DNA from: G020353115 sp964389685
Lineage (GTDB): Bacteria > Bacteroidota > Bacteroidia > Bacteroidales > VadinHA17
NCBI GenBank assembly: GCA_964389685.1
Contig: CAYMFM010000060.1
Span: 1-22,192, forward strand
Direction: 5' to 3'
DNA: 22,192 bases
The position numbers and the translations under genes are program-made. The notes under the pieces are model-generated. The model was not told where the DNA came from and searched no databases. It worked only from the letters and a program-made list of their open reading frames with translations. This document shows, piece after piece, positions 1 through 7,681 of the stretch. Within the stretch, counting starts at the first letter, position 1; each line of letters opens with the position of its first letter.

Positions 1-8
1 ACTCTTCC

Positions 9-61
9 TGAACGGTCCTGTTCAACAAAACGATCCCCGGAGCAAAAAAGGTCCGGGGATC
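9..61 (-). terminator. Intrinsic terminator downstream of mdh
   Basis: A perfect 10-bp inverted repeat (GATCCCCGGA at 32-41, TCCGGGGATC at 52-61) encloses a 10-nt loop. Read on the minus strand it begins 27 bases after the mdh stop, and the stem is followed by GTTTTGTTG, a T-rich stretch as expected for Rho-independent termination. A smaller hairpin (TGAAC at 9-13, GTTCA at 20-24) lies just beyond. The GC-rich stem and its position make this a convincing end of the mdh transcript. The T tract is interrupted by Gs, so efficiency is uncertain. Confidence 0.75.
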
Positions 62-87
62 AATATTTCTGATAACCGCAAACCGGA

Positions 88-1023
88 TCAGAAGAGCTTC
101 ATATCATCCATCACCTTCATCACCGATTTTACAGCATCCGCCGATGCGTACAGCAGCTGTTTTTCCTCCTTGTTCAGGTCTATTTCGATGATCTGCTCAA
201 TACCATTTTTCCCTAATTTAACGGGTACTCCGAGGAAGACATCCTTTAAACCAAATTCACCATCCAGTTTTGCACAACATGGGAATATTCTGTTCTGGTC
301 GAGGAGGATGGATTCAACCATCTGGGCAACTGCAGCGCCGGGTGCATGCCAGGCTGAAGTACCCATCAGTTTAACCAGTTCGCCACCGCCATTTTTGGTT
401 CTATCTACGATAGCGTCGATCACATCCTTTTCAAGCAGCTCGGTGATTGGAATACCACTCACGGTAGTGTATCTCGGTAACGGAACCATGGTATCTCCAT
501 GTCCACCCAGTAGCAAAGCCTGAAAATCCTGCGGGGAAGCGTTCAGTGCATTTGCCAGGAAAGCCCTGAAGCGGGCCGTATCGAGAATGCCTGCCATTCC
601 AAACACCTTGGATGCTTCCTTTTTTGAGGTCAGGTAGGCACAATAGGTCATAACATCCAAGGGATTTGAGACAACCACAATGATGGCATTGGGGGACTCC
701 TTTACCGATTTTTCGGTCACCTCCTTAACGATCTTGGCATTGGTGCTAATCAGGTCGTCCCTTGACATTCCCGGTTTTCTTGGTAATCCGGATGTAATGA
801 TAATAATATCCGATCCGCCGGTAGCAGAATAGTCACCGGTAACACCTGTAACCCGCGTATCATACATATTCACAGGAGAGGTCTGCCATATATCCAGTGC
901 TTTCCCCTCTGCAAGGCCCTCCTTGATATCAATCAGGACAATCTCTTTTGCAAAATTTTTGTGAGCCAGAACATTTGCACAGGTTGCTCCAACATTACCT
1001 GCACCAATTACAGTAATTTTCAT
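88..1023 (-). CDS. mdh: Malate dehydrogenase, LDH-like type
   Basis: NAD-dependent malate dehydrogenase, which interconverts malate and oxaloacetate in the cytoplasm (TCA cycle or its reductive branch). The 311-residue length is normal for the LDH-like MDH family. Visible motifs are the Rossmann glycine motif GAGNVG (7-12), an acidic residue after strand 2 (D32) typical of NAD preference, and the substrate loop GLPRKPGMSR (79-88). That loop carries R82 and R88, which mark malate rather than lactate dehydrogenases. N120, the D148/R151 pair in LDTAR, and the catalytic His175 in GGHGDTMVP are also present. The start is the only reasonable one because the glycine motif begins six residues later. 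An intrinsic terminator follows. The gap of 168 bp to the upstream efflux gene suggests a separate promoter, although I found only a weak near-match to a -7 element. Confidence 0.97.
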   Translation of the reverse strand: MKITVIGAGNVGATCANVLAHKNFAKEIVLIDIKEGLAEGKALDIWQTSPVNMYDTRVTGVTGDYSATGGSDIIIITSGLPRKPGMSRDDLISTNAKIVKEVTEKSVKESPNAIIVVVSNPLDVMTYCAYLTSKKEASKVFGMAGILDTARFRAFLANALNASPQDFQALLLGGHGDTMVPLPRYTTVSGIPITELLEKDVIDAIVDRTKNGGGELVKLMGTSAWHAPGAAVAQMVESILLDQNRIFPCCAKLDGEFGLKDVFLGVPVKLGKNGIEQIIEIDLNKEEKQLLYASADAVKSVMKVMDDMKLF

Positions 1024-1107
1024 ATTTTTGGGTTTTTATGATGATTAGTAAGAATGAGTGGAACGAAATTAACCAAAAAACCGAACAATTGAAACACCTG
1101 CGGGCAT

Positions 1108-1133
1108 GACCTGTTCTATAACATTAACAGGTC
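1108..1133. repeat. Perfect 8-bp inverted repeat between the TolC-like gene and mdh
   Basis: GACCTGTT (1108-1115) and AACAGGTC (1126-1133) form a perfect inverted repeat around a 10-nt spacer. On the minus strand it lies 59 bases after the TolC-like stop and about 85 bases before the mdh start. No T tract follows it in that direction, so it is a poor intrinsic terminator. An operator or mRNA hairpin upstream of mdh is equally possible. Confidence 0.45.
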
Positions 1134-1191
1134 CTTCCGGTTCCCTGGCGAATTCTATCTTTCTGAGAGTGAAAAAGCAGGTATGGCTGAG

Positions 1192-2685
1192 CTATTCAAC
1201 CAGTGCATCAAAGTCGACAGAAAGCACTTTATCCTCGACAAAATCATACAGGGTGAGGCGGCGCACATCATAAAATGAGGTCCAGTAATTTCGCAGCGCA
1301 GTAATGTAACCTCTTTTTGCCACGTCCTTTTCGGAGTCGGCAATGTTTAGATCCGTTACATCAATTCTTCCAATATAAAACCGTTGTTTGGTAACATCAT
1401 ACCGTTTCTGCGCAATGGTATCTGCTTTGGCAGCGATCATTAACTGGTCGTCCTGCAGGTTGAATTGCATAACATTCAGGAATATATTTTGTTCAAAATC
1501 GATCTGTGCCTGCTGAACCTGGGTGCGAACCACTTCTTCTTCCGATTGAGCCATCCGGTATCTTCCCCTGCCCAGTCCCCAGTTAAGAATGGGCATTTCA
1601 AATCCAACATTAACTACCTGGGTCTGGTTATACGGTGACTGATATGCTTCCGGGAGACCATCTTCTGTCTGTTTTGTCAAACCAAATGAGGCAAACAGAT
1701 CGGCAGTCAGCCCTTTTTGAGACTTGGCTTCGGCTACACTCTGTGCAGCCTCAAGAAGTTGTCTCTCTAAAGATAGTATTTCCGGATTATTAGCCCTTGC
1801 TTCCTCAACGGCTCTATCAATATCTACTTCCAGTTCCGGTATCTCTGAAGGAATAATCAGCTCAAGCTTGACTGTTTCATTGAAACCCAGGAAAGATCTG
1901 AGCTGGAACTCCGATATCTGGAGGTTTATCCCTGCCTGGTTTAATTCAGTCCCTGCATTCAGCAACCTCAACTCCATCTGAAGCAGTTCATCCTCAGCAA
2001 TGGTTCCAATATTATACCGTCCCTGTGCAATCCGGTACAGGGTATCGGCATTTGAATAATTTACTCCTGAGATATTGATGTTAAGTTGAGCAAGTGCAAG
2101 GTTGAAAAACAGGTTCACCCCCTGGCGGTGAACCTGCTCAATGGCATTGATATAGTTTTTCTTTGCTTCTTCATAGGCGAGTGGTTCAATCCGCTTTTCC
2201 CACTTCAACGGGTTGTAGGTCGAGATCGACTGCTGGTACCGTATGCTCAAGGGAGTTGATACATATTCTGTACCGGGATCATCCCCCATTTCATCATTTC
2301 GCTGTAAATCAGTAAACAGAGAAATGGTTCCACCGGTAAAACCGATGTTTTGAGTCAAACCCAGTTCAAGTGAAGATTGAACGGAGTTTGTTTCGACATA
2401 GTTATATTTACCGGTTACCGGGTCGGGAATGAGCGTGTACCGGTGGCTGTACCTGGGAATATCTCCTGATAAATTCAGCGAAGGCCTGTATTTCGCCTTA
2501 AAGGTCCTGAACTGCCAATAATTACCCCGGAAACGATGTTTTGCCAGGATGGCGTTAGGTGATTGATCCCTGGCCAGTTGTAGTACCTGTTCAAGATTCA
2601 GTCTCTTTACCGTTTGTGACTTTACTCCATCAGTAACAGCAATAAAAAACAAGACCGGAAGTAGAATAATAATAACTCTTTTCAT
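1192..2685 (-). CDS. TolC-family outer-membrane efflux channel
   Basis: Outer-membrane channel of the TolC/OEP family, expected to trimerise and form the exit duct of the tripartite pump encoded just upstream. The 497 residues start with a signal peptide (about 1-24, ending VKSQ). Two OEP repeats follow, each with long amphipathic helices and a barrel stretch. The second repeat shows the family signature region RFYIGRIDVTDLNIADSEKD near the C terminus, followed by the helix ending in YDVRRLTLYDF. The sequence is rich in Q, N, E and A with few cysteines, as usual. It is the third gene of the minus-strand set adaptor, permease, channel. A 143-bp gap separates it from the permease, so an internal promoter is possible. 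The transported substrate cannot be read from the sequence. Confidence 0.92.
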   Translation of the reverse strand: MKRVIIILLPVLFFIAVTDGVKSQTVKRLNLEQVLQLARDQSPNAILAKHRFRGNYWQFRTFKAKYRPSLNLSGDIPRYSHRYTLIPDPVTGKYNYVETNSVQSSLELGLTQNIGFTGGTISLFTDLQRNDEMGDDPGTEYVSTPLSIRYQQSISTYNPLKWEKRIEPLAYEEAKKNYINAIEQVHRQGVNLFFNLALAQLNINISGVNYSNADTLYRIAQGRYNIGTIAEDELLQMELRLLNAGTELNQAGINLQISEFQLRSFLGFNETVKLELIIPSEIPELEVDIDRAVEEARANNPEILSLERQLLEAAQSVAEAKSQKGLTADLFASFGLTKQTEDGLPEAYQSPYNQTQVVNVGFEMPILNWGLGRGRYRMAQSEEEVVRTQVQQAQIDFEQNIFLNVMQFNLQDDQLMIAAKADTIAQKRYDVTKQRFYIGRIDVTDLNIADSEKDVAKRGYITALRNYWTSFYDVRRLTLYDFVEDKVLSVDFDALVE

Positions 2686-2828
2686 TCGAAAATATTTTCA
2701 ATGGTTGATGGTATGCCCATGTAATTAATAGATAAATTCTGATAATTTGTTTTCTGTGATCAGGAAGACTAAACTGATGTGTTAATGCTCATCTGTTTGT
2801 ACACAATCTGTTTATCGGACAAAAGATG

Positions 2829-4196
2829 TTATTCATATCGTAACGATTCAATCGGGTCTCTTTCCGATGCTCTCTTAGCTGGTGAATGTCCGAAGATAAC
2901 TCCCACAGCAGCTGAAACACCAAATGCGATGATAACGGAAAACGGGGATACAATAGTTAAAATACCGGATATCTGATGGATCAGCTTGGAAAGGACGATT
3001 CCAAGCACCACTCCGATGAAGCCCCCGCTGACACTGATCAGAATGGCTTCGGAAAGAAACTGGACCACAATATCCTTTTTCTTCGCTCCGATAGCCATTC
3101 GTGTGCCAATTTCCTTTATCCTTTCCATGACCGATGCAAACATGATGTTCATGATCCCAATCCCACCAACCACCAGGGAGATGCTTGCAATGGCTCCAAG
3201 GACAATGTTAAAAACATCTTTTGTCCGCTGTTGTTGTTTAAGCAACAGTTCGGGTACGGTAATTTCAAAATCTTTCACTTCTGAATGCCGCCTGAGGATC
3301 ATGCGGCTCAGCACTTCTGTTGTTGGTTGCAGTTGCTCGGTTTCCTTAACCTGAACGACAATTCTATCCAGCTGGTTATAATTGGATGATGTGTTCTGGG
3401 AGGGATTACTGGAGCGTACTGACATAAAACCCATTCCACGCATCATAACAGTTGATCCAACATTAAGTTTTGAGTTTACCAGTGCCCTGTTTTGAAAGCG
3501 CATCAACATGGTTTTCACCGGAATGTATATGTTATCATTGTAAACATTTACACCTGTCTCTTCAAATCCTGTAAGGGTTACTTCTGTCTTTTCAAGTACT
3601 CCAATAACCTTTAACCATACAGCTCCGAATTTAACATATTGGTTAATGGGATTGGTTTTAGGAAAAAATTTAGCATCAATATTTGCCCCGATGACACATA
3701 CCTGGATCCCGTGTTCCTCCTGATAATCATTGAAAAAGATACCTTCAGTGAGGGCCAGATTATACAATTCAAAATAGTCATTGGTTACTCCCACCAGTTT
3801 GGCCGGGAATCTTTTACCGCTTTGCATAGCAAAAGCATTCAACCCAATTTCAGGGCTAATCCTCTGAACGGATGGTATCTGGTTTCGAATAGACTGAACA
3901 TCCAGTATAGACAGTCCCCTGGAGAATTTGGATTGCTGTTTTTCACCGGATGATTCCCCCCCATTATCACCATTCTCACCTGTCTCTTCCTGAACAATCG
4001 GATTAATAAGGATATTATTCACTCCAACCATTTTTATCTGCTCCAGGATCTCCTGCTGGGCTCCTTTGCCAATGGCCAGCATGCTGATGACTGCCGCCAC
4101 TCCAAAAATGATCCCAAGGGCGGTTAGTATCGATTTTAGCTTATTCGATAAAATCGATTCAAAGGCAATAACTATATCATGAAAATATCTTTTCAT
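2829..4196 (-). CDS. MacB-type ABC transporter permease (no ATPase domain)
   Basis: Inner-membrane permease of the MacB/FtsX (type VII ABC) family, which acts as a mechanotransmitter: cytoplasmic ATP hydrolysis drives a periplasmic adaptor and TolC channel. The 455 residues contain TM1 (about 22-43), a large periplasmic MacB_PCD domain (about 44-325) and a C-terminal three-helix FtsX domain. The diagnostic stretch GGIGIMNIMFASVMERIKEI is followed by RMAIGA, and the C-terminal region carries PAKRASERDPIESLRYE. Residues about 68-92 are an acidic, glycine-rich linker (ETGENGDNGG and following). Unlike E. coli MacB there is no fused N-terminal ATPase, and no ATPase gene lies in this cluster, so the nucleotide-binding subunit must come from elsewhere. 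It lies 31 bases after the adaptor gene. Confidence 0.93.
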   Translation of the reverse strand: MKRYFHDIVIAFESILSNKLKSILTALGIIFGVAAVISMLAIGKGAQQEILEQIKMVGVNNILINPIVQEETGENGDNGGESSGEKQQSKFSRGLSILDVQSIRNQIPSVQRISPEIGLNAFAMQSGKRFPAKLVGVTNDYFELYNLALTEGIFFNDYQEEHGIQVCVIGANIDAKFFPKTNPINQYVKFGAVWLKVIGVLEKTEVTLTGFEETGVNVYNDNIYIPVKTMLMRFQNRALVNSKLNVGSTVMMRGMGFMSVRSSNPSQNTSSNYNQLDRIVVQVKETEQLQPTTEVLSRMILRRHSEVKDFEITVPELLLKQQQRTKDVFNIVLGAIASISLVVGGIGIMNIMFASVMERIKEIGTRMAIGAKKKDIVVQFLSEAILISVSGGFIGVVLGIVLSKLIHQISGILTIVSPFSVIIAFGVSAAVGVIFGHSPAKRASERDPIESLRYE

Positions 4197-4227
4197 TCCA
4201 CATATTATAAAATTGAATCAGCAAGTT

Positions 4228-5778
4228 TTATTTCTTCTCCTCCTGTGGTTTTTCTTCAGTCTTTCCATCATTCCCGGGCTTGTTCGAGCCATTTTCAGCA
4301 GGCTTCTGTTGTTCTTCCTGTTGGCGGGACTGTACTTGATCACCGCCTGATTGTCTGCTTCTTTGGATTGCAGGTTGTGTGCCGGAGTCACTCTCTGTTC
4401 TGAACTGATCCTGCGAATTCTGCCTTAATATCCTCATCCGTTCTTCCCTTTCTGCTGCTCTCTTTGCTGCTTCCTGTTGAATCGCTTCCTCTTCCAATCG
4501 TTTTTGCTCCTCCCTCTGTGCTATAATCTCAAGGAATTCCTCTCCACGAAGAGCGAATTTCTCCGGCTCTTCAGGAATTGACAACAATAATTTACCTCCC
4601 TCTTCCAGTCCCATTTCAACGATGATCTCATTCTCATTTGATTCACCAAGAACTACAATTTGCTTATTGCCATCTTTGGTATATACATACGAGAAACTAT
4701 CCGTGGCATGAACAGCTTCAAGCGGGATATAAAGTACGTCGTTATACATAGACGTAACAATCTGATTGCTGGTTGTCATGGATGGCCTGAGGATAGGATC
4801 GGTTTCATTTACATCAATGATCACTTCAAATACCTTAGCATCCGTATTTGGTAACTGTTCGCCGATATTCGCCACATCCGTAATCACACCCGTGTACTTT
4901 TTCTCAGGAAATGCATCTACGCCAATTCGGACTATTTGTCCAACTTCAAGTTTACTTACATCTATCTCATTAACATACGTTCTGGAGATCATTGATGAAA
5001 GGTCCGGTAAGGTAGCTACCGTCAGATCCCATGGACTGATGGTTGAACCCACAGTCCGTTTCTGTCCGCTGAACTCCTTCTGATAGATAACCATCCCCGA
5101 TCCAGGAGCAAATATGGTAAATTTATCAAGCACACTATTCATCTCATCCAGGGTACGTTGCCGTCTGGACAGATCAATTTCTGCTTCCCGCATATCTGCC
5201 TGGGCCTGCCTTACCCTCAGTTGATAATTCTTCACTGCCTGGTCATATGCTCTCTTGGCCTTATCCAGGTTGATCTGAGCCTGGCGTATGGTTGCGGGTG
5301 GTTCAAATTTTGACTGTTCAAGGGTGATTCCCATCTCCTCCATGCTGTAATTGAGATTGATCAGTTCGTCCCGTAAATTCCTGAGCTGAATGGTGGTATC
5401 AAGTTTTACTTTTAGCAGTGCCGATTCGCTTTGCTCAAGCCGATCCATGGCATCTTTCAAGCTGTTATCGGCTTCAGCTTTATCAAGTTGTGCAACATAA
5501 TCGCCGGAATCAACAATGGTTCCCTCGGGTATTAAATCCTGGATTTTAAGCTGATTGAACCGCAGGTTTCTGCTTCGTAGTTCCGATGGAGCCATGATCA
5601 TAGTCGATCGTTCTGCCTGAAGTTCACCGGTAATGGTAACCAGGATCTCAAAATTACCTTTTGTAACCTCAACTTCCAATCGGTTCTGTTCATCCGATGA
5701 AGTCAACTTACTGAAAATAATAAGGCCAACAATAACAATGATAATGGCTCCTGCAGTAATATAGATCGTCTTTTTCAT
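4228..5778 (-). CDS. HlyD/MacA-like periplasmic adaptor with long charged tail
   Basis: Periplasmic adaptor subunit linking the MacB-type permease to the TolC-like channel. The 516 residues hold an N-terminal membrane anchor (about 5-23), a first beta/lipoyl half, and a long coiled-coil hairpin (about 105-216, rich in heptads such as LDKAKRAYDQAVKNYQLRVR). The second lipoyl half has APGSGMV at 224-230, followed by beta-barrel and membrane-proximal domains (about 260-405). From about residue 411 the chain becomes a low-complexity, highly charged tail of about 105 residues dominated by E, Q, R and K (EEEAIQQEAAKRAAEREER), which canonical MacA lacks. It is the first gene of the operon, with a TAnnTTTG promoter element 53 bases upstream of the start. 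Family assignment is secure; the cargo is unknown. Confidence 0.93.
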   Translation of the reverse strand: MKKTIYITAGAIIIVIVGLIIFSKLTSSDEQNRLEVEVTKGNFEILVTITGELQAERSTMIMAPSELRSRNLRFNQLKIQDLIPEGTIVDSGDYVAQLDKAEADNSLKDAMDRLEQSESALLKVKLDTTIQLRNLRDELINLNYSMEEMGITLEQSKFEPPATIRQAQINLDKAKRAYDQAVKNYQLRVRQAQADMREAEIDLSRRQRTLDEMNSVLDKFTIFAPGSGMVIYQKEFSGQKRTVGSTISPWDLTVATLPDLSSMISRTYVNEIDVSKLEVGQIVRIGVDAFPEKKYTGVITDVANIGEQLPNTDAKVFEVIIDVNETDPILRPSMTTSNQIVTSMYNDVLYIPLEAVHATDSFSYVYTKDGNKQIVVLGESNENEIIVEMGLEEGGKLLLSIPEEPEKFALRGEEFLEIIAQREEQKRLEEEAIQQEAAKRAAEREERMRILRQNSQDQFRTESDSGTQPAIQRSRQSGGDQVQSRQQEEQQKPAENGSNKPGNDGKTEEKPQEEKK

Positions 5779-5830
5779 TTGAATAAAGTTTATTAATATG
5801 GGTACGCAGTCACATCTTAAAAATTGCGCC

Positions 5831-5862
5831 CAAAAGTAATAAAAATATCAATTCTTCAGCAA
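5831..5862 (-). promoter_or_regulatory. Bacteroidota-type promoter of the efflux operon
   Basis: On the minus strand, TACTTTTG (plus-strand CAAAAGTA, 5831-5838) is a perfect match to the Bacteroidota primary-sigma -7 element TAnnTTTG. A TTG lies 21 bases further upstream (about 5860-5862), an acceptable distance for the -33 element. The expected transcription start near 5825 would leave a leader of about 46 nt before the adaptor start codon at 5778. The match is by eye; the start site is inferred. Confidence 0.55.
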
Positions 5863-5876
5863 TCAAATATCTTTTT

Positions 5877-5907
5877 AACACTTTTTAACTTATTGATAAA
5901 AAGTGTT
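5877..5907. repeat. Perfect 10-bp palindrome upstream of the efflux promoter
   Basis: AACACTTTTT (5877-5886) and AAAAAGTGTT (5898-5907) form a perfect inverted repeat with an 11-nt spacer. Its centre is about 68 bases upstream of the predicted efflux-operon transcription start, a usual position for an activator or repressor site. The stem is mostly A/T and no T tract follows it on the minus strand after glmM, so a terminator is less likely. The rest of the 362-bp intergenic region (5779-6140) holds the promoter and the hairpin cluster listed separately; I see no small gene in it. Confidence 0.5.
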
Positions 5908-6032
5908 TCTCGTTTCAGATTATTTGACATTTCAAACCGTGTATTTATTCCATCCGGCCCATGATTTTTTTTACCGTGAGTTCAAAATTGATCTGTAAGT
6001 ATTCACGTTGATAGTGGAATAAATCATTTTAA

Positions 6033-6108
6033 ACTCCGAAGGAGTGAATTAGTGGTAGCCCAATAATCCATGCGAAAGCATGGAAAGCCATGGTTTTGCT
6101 GTAAACCA
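6033..6108. repeat. Cluster of three short hairpins (REP-like intergenic element)
   Basis: Three perfect small inverted repeats lie in 76 bases. They are ACTCC-GAA-GGAGT (6033-6045), CCATGC-GAAA-GCATGG with a GAAA tetraloop (6068-6083), and TGGTTT-TGCTGT-AAACCA (6091-6108). The first, followed by GAATTAGTGGTAGCCC, resembles the dispersed CTCCGnAGGAG-type intergenic palindromes I recall from other Bacteroidota genomes. That resemblance is from memory, not from a search. The cluster sits 32 bases beyond the glmM stop, and none of the hairpins is followed by a strong T tract in either direction. Confidence 0.5.
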
Positions 6109-6140
6109 GATTAAGCGGGCCAACTGCGATGCAATACAAA

Positions 6141-7538
6141 TTACCTGGCAGGGGTCAGAAAAGGCGTAATTTCGTTGATGATTTTCTCTGCCAGGGAATT
6201 GGCATGTTCCATGCTATCACTCTCGGCATAAACCCGGATAATCGGCTCTGTGTTGGATTTTCGCAAATGCACCCATTCTTTCCCGAAATCAATTCGTACC
6301 CCATCCGTATCGTTAACCGGGTGATCTTTAAATCTCTTTTTGATCTCAGCCAGCAACCGGTCGACATCTGTATCGGAAGAAAAGGGAAGTTTGTTCTTGG
6401 ACATATAGTAATCGGGATAGGATCTTCTCAATGCTGAACAGGAGAGACGAGATTTCGACAGGTGGGTAAGGAACAGGGCAATACCCACCAGGGCATCTCT
6501 TCCATAATGAAATTCGGATAGAATAATGCCTCCATTCCCCTCCCCTCCAATGACTGCATTCTTTTGCTTCATCATCTCCACCACGTTCACTTCACCCACA
6601 GCTGAAACAAAATGATTACATCCATATTTGCCGGCAATATCCGATAATGCCCGGGTAGAAGAGAGATTTGAAACTGTATTCCCGGGTTTGTGTTGTAAAA
6701 CGTAATCGGCAATGGCGACCAGCGTATACTCCTCTCCAAACATTGATCCGTCTTCGTTAACCAGGACCAGCCGGTCCACATCCGGATCAACCACAATGCC
6801 CAGGTTTGCACCCACCTGCTTTACGGTTTGAGAAATGATTTCCAGGTGTTCGGGCAATGGCTCCGGATCATGTGCGAAGGTGCCATCCGGTATACAATTT
6901 ATCTCAATAATATCCTGAACTCCCAATGCCCGAAGAAGTTCTGGAACCACTATTCCGCCAACCGAATTAATCCCATCAACAACGATCTTGAAATTCGCTC
7001 CGTCTATTGCATCCCTGTCAACCAGGTCCAGCTCAACAATTTTGTTAATGTGTTTCCCGGAATAGGTGTTGTCAGTAACCATATGCCCAATGTTTGCCCC
7101 CTGAACAAATTGAAACCTGCTTTTTTCTGCCAGTAATAAAATGGCCATTCCATCTTTCTCATTAACAAATTCTCCCTTTTCATTCAATAGCTTTAAGGCA
7201 TTCCAGTTGGATGGATTATGACTGGCTGTAATGACGATCCCACCCTGGGCTTGTTCTTCTGCAACGGCGATCTCAACAGTGGGTGTAGAGACCATTCCAA
7301 GATTAAGGATGTCAATTCCACAACCCATTAACGTCCCCGTTACGATCTGGTTTACCATCCTGCCGGAAATCCTTGCATCCCTGCCAACAACTACGGTTAA
7401 TTTCCTGTTCTTAAAACGATCCGACAGCCATGTTCCATAAGCCGAAACAAATTTTACAATATCCACAGGAGTAAGTCCTTCACCAGGCAGATCGCCAAGG
7501 GTGCCACGGATTCCGGAAATCGATTGTATAAGGGTCAT
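6141..7538 (-). CDS. glmM: Phosphoglucosamine mutase-type phosphohexomutase
   Basis: Alpha-D-phosphohexomutase, most likely converting glucosamine-6-phosphate to glucosamine-1-phosphate for UDP-GlcNAc and cell-wall synthesis in the cytoplasm. The 465 residues show all four family signatures. The phosphoserine loop TASHNP has Ser106 as phosphate carrier. The metal loop DPDVDR (251-256) carries three Mg-binding aspartates. The sugar-recognition loop is GGEGNGG (331-337), and the C-terminal phosphate-binding loop is RKSNTEPIIRVYAE. The substrate loop reads GEGNGG rather than the GEQSG of E. coli GlmM, so phosphomannomutase or phosphoglucomutase activity cannot be excluded. Bacteroidota homologues of this length are usually annotated GlmM. 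The gene is divergent from the RluB-type gene, and a TAnnTTTG element lies 49 bases upstream. Confidence 0.85.
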   Translation of the reverse strand: MTLIQSISGIRGTLGDLPGEGLTPVDIVKFVSAYGTWLSDRFKNRKLTVVVGRDARISGRMVNQIVTGTLMGCGIDILNLGMVSTPTVEIAVAEEQAQGGIVITASHNPSNWNALKLLNEKGEFVNEKDGMAILLLAEKSRFQFVQGANIGHMVTDNTYSGKHINKIVELDLVDRDAIDGANFKIVVDGINSVGGIVVPELLRALGVQDIIEINCIPDGTFAHDPEPLPEHLEIISQTVKQVGANLGIVVDPDVDRLVLVNEDGSMFGEEYTLVAIADYVLQHKPGNTVSNLSSTRALSDIAGKYGCNHFVSAVGEVNVVEMMKQKNAVIGGEGNGGIILSEFHYGRDALVGIALFLTHLSKSRLSCSALRRSYPDYYMSKNKLPFSSDTDVDRLLAEIKKRFKDHPVNDTDGVRIDFGKEWVHLRKSNTEPIIRVYAESDSMEHANSLAEKIINEITPFLTPAR

Positions 7539-7561
7539 AATTCAGGATAATAGAGAACCAA

Positions 7562-7584
7562 ATTTCAGTAAAAATAGCTGAAAT
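7562..7584. repeat. 7-bp inverted repeat at the glmM transcription start region
   Basis: ATTTCAG (7562-7568) and CTGAAAT (7578-7584) are a perfect inverted repeat around 9 nt. They overlap the start site predicted from the adjacent -7 element, so this could be an operator or a leader hairpin of the glmM transcript. Its short length leaves chance as an explanation. Confidence 0.3.
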
Positions 7585-7586
7585 GT

Positions 7587-7594
7587 CAAAAATA
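7587..7594 (-). promoter_or_regulatory. Promoter -7 element of glmM
   Basis: Minus-strand TATTTTTG matches TAnnTTTG exactly. TTTC, one mismatch from the TTTG -33 element, lies 20 bases upstream. The predicted start near 7581 leaves a leader of about 42 nt before the glmM start. Confidence 0.5.
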
Positions 7595-7611
7595 TACCGA
7601 CATAATCGGAA

Positions 7612-7623
7612 TGTGAAATCACA
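7612..7623. promoter_or_regulatory. TGTGA-AA-TCACA palindrome in the divergent glmM/rluB region
   Basis: A perfect 12-bp palindrome with half-sites TGTGA (7612-7616) and TCACA (7619-7623) overlaps the putative glmM -33 region and lies about 30 bases upstream of the rluB -7 element. The half-sites look like CRP/FNR-family halves, but the spacer is 2 bp rather than the usual 4-6. It is a candidate operator only. Confidence 0.3.
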
Positions 7624-7653
7624 CATACCGGTAAATCCCATCCGTTAAAATCG

Positions 7654-7661
7654 TACCTTTG
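7654..7661 (+). promoter_or_regulatory. Promoter -7 element of the rluB-era-der operon
   Basis: TACCTTTG is an exact match to TAnnTTTG and is followed by CGG, as is common in Bacteroidota promoters. The predicted start near 7667 gives a short leader of about 15 nt before the ATG at 7682. No clear -33 TTTG is seen at the ideal distance. Confidence 0.6.
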
Positions 7662-7681
7662 CGGTTGTAATAAAAGGATTC

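Noticed and set aside
2791..2813. Direct repeat ATCTGTTT (2791-2798 and 2806-2813) upstream of the TolC-like gene
   Set aside because: Only 8 bp with two copies in A/T-rich DNA, not tied to a promoter I could identify.
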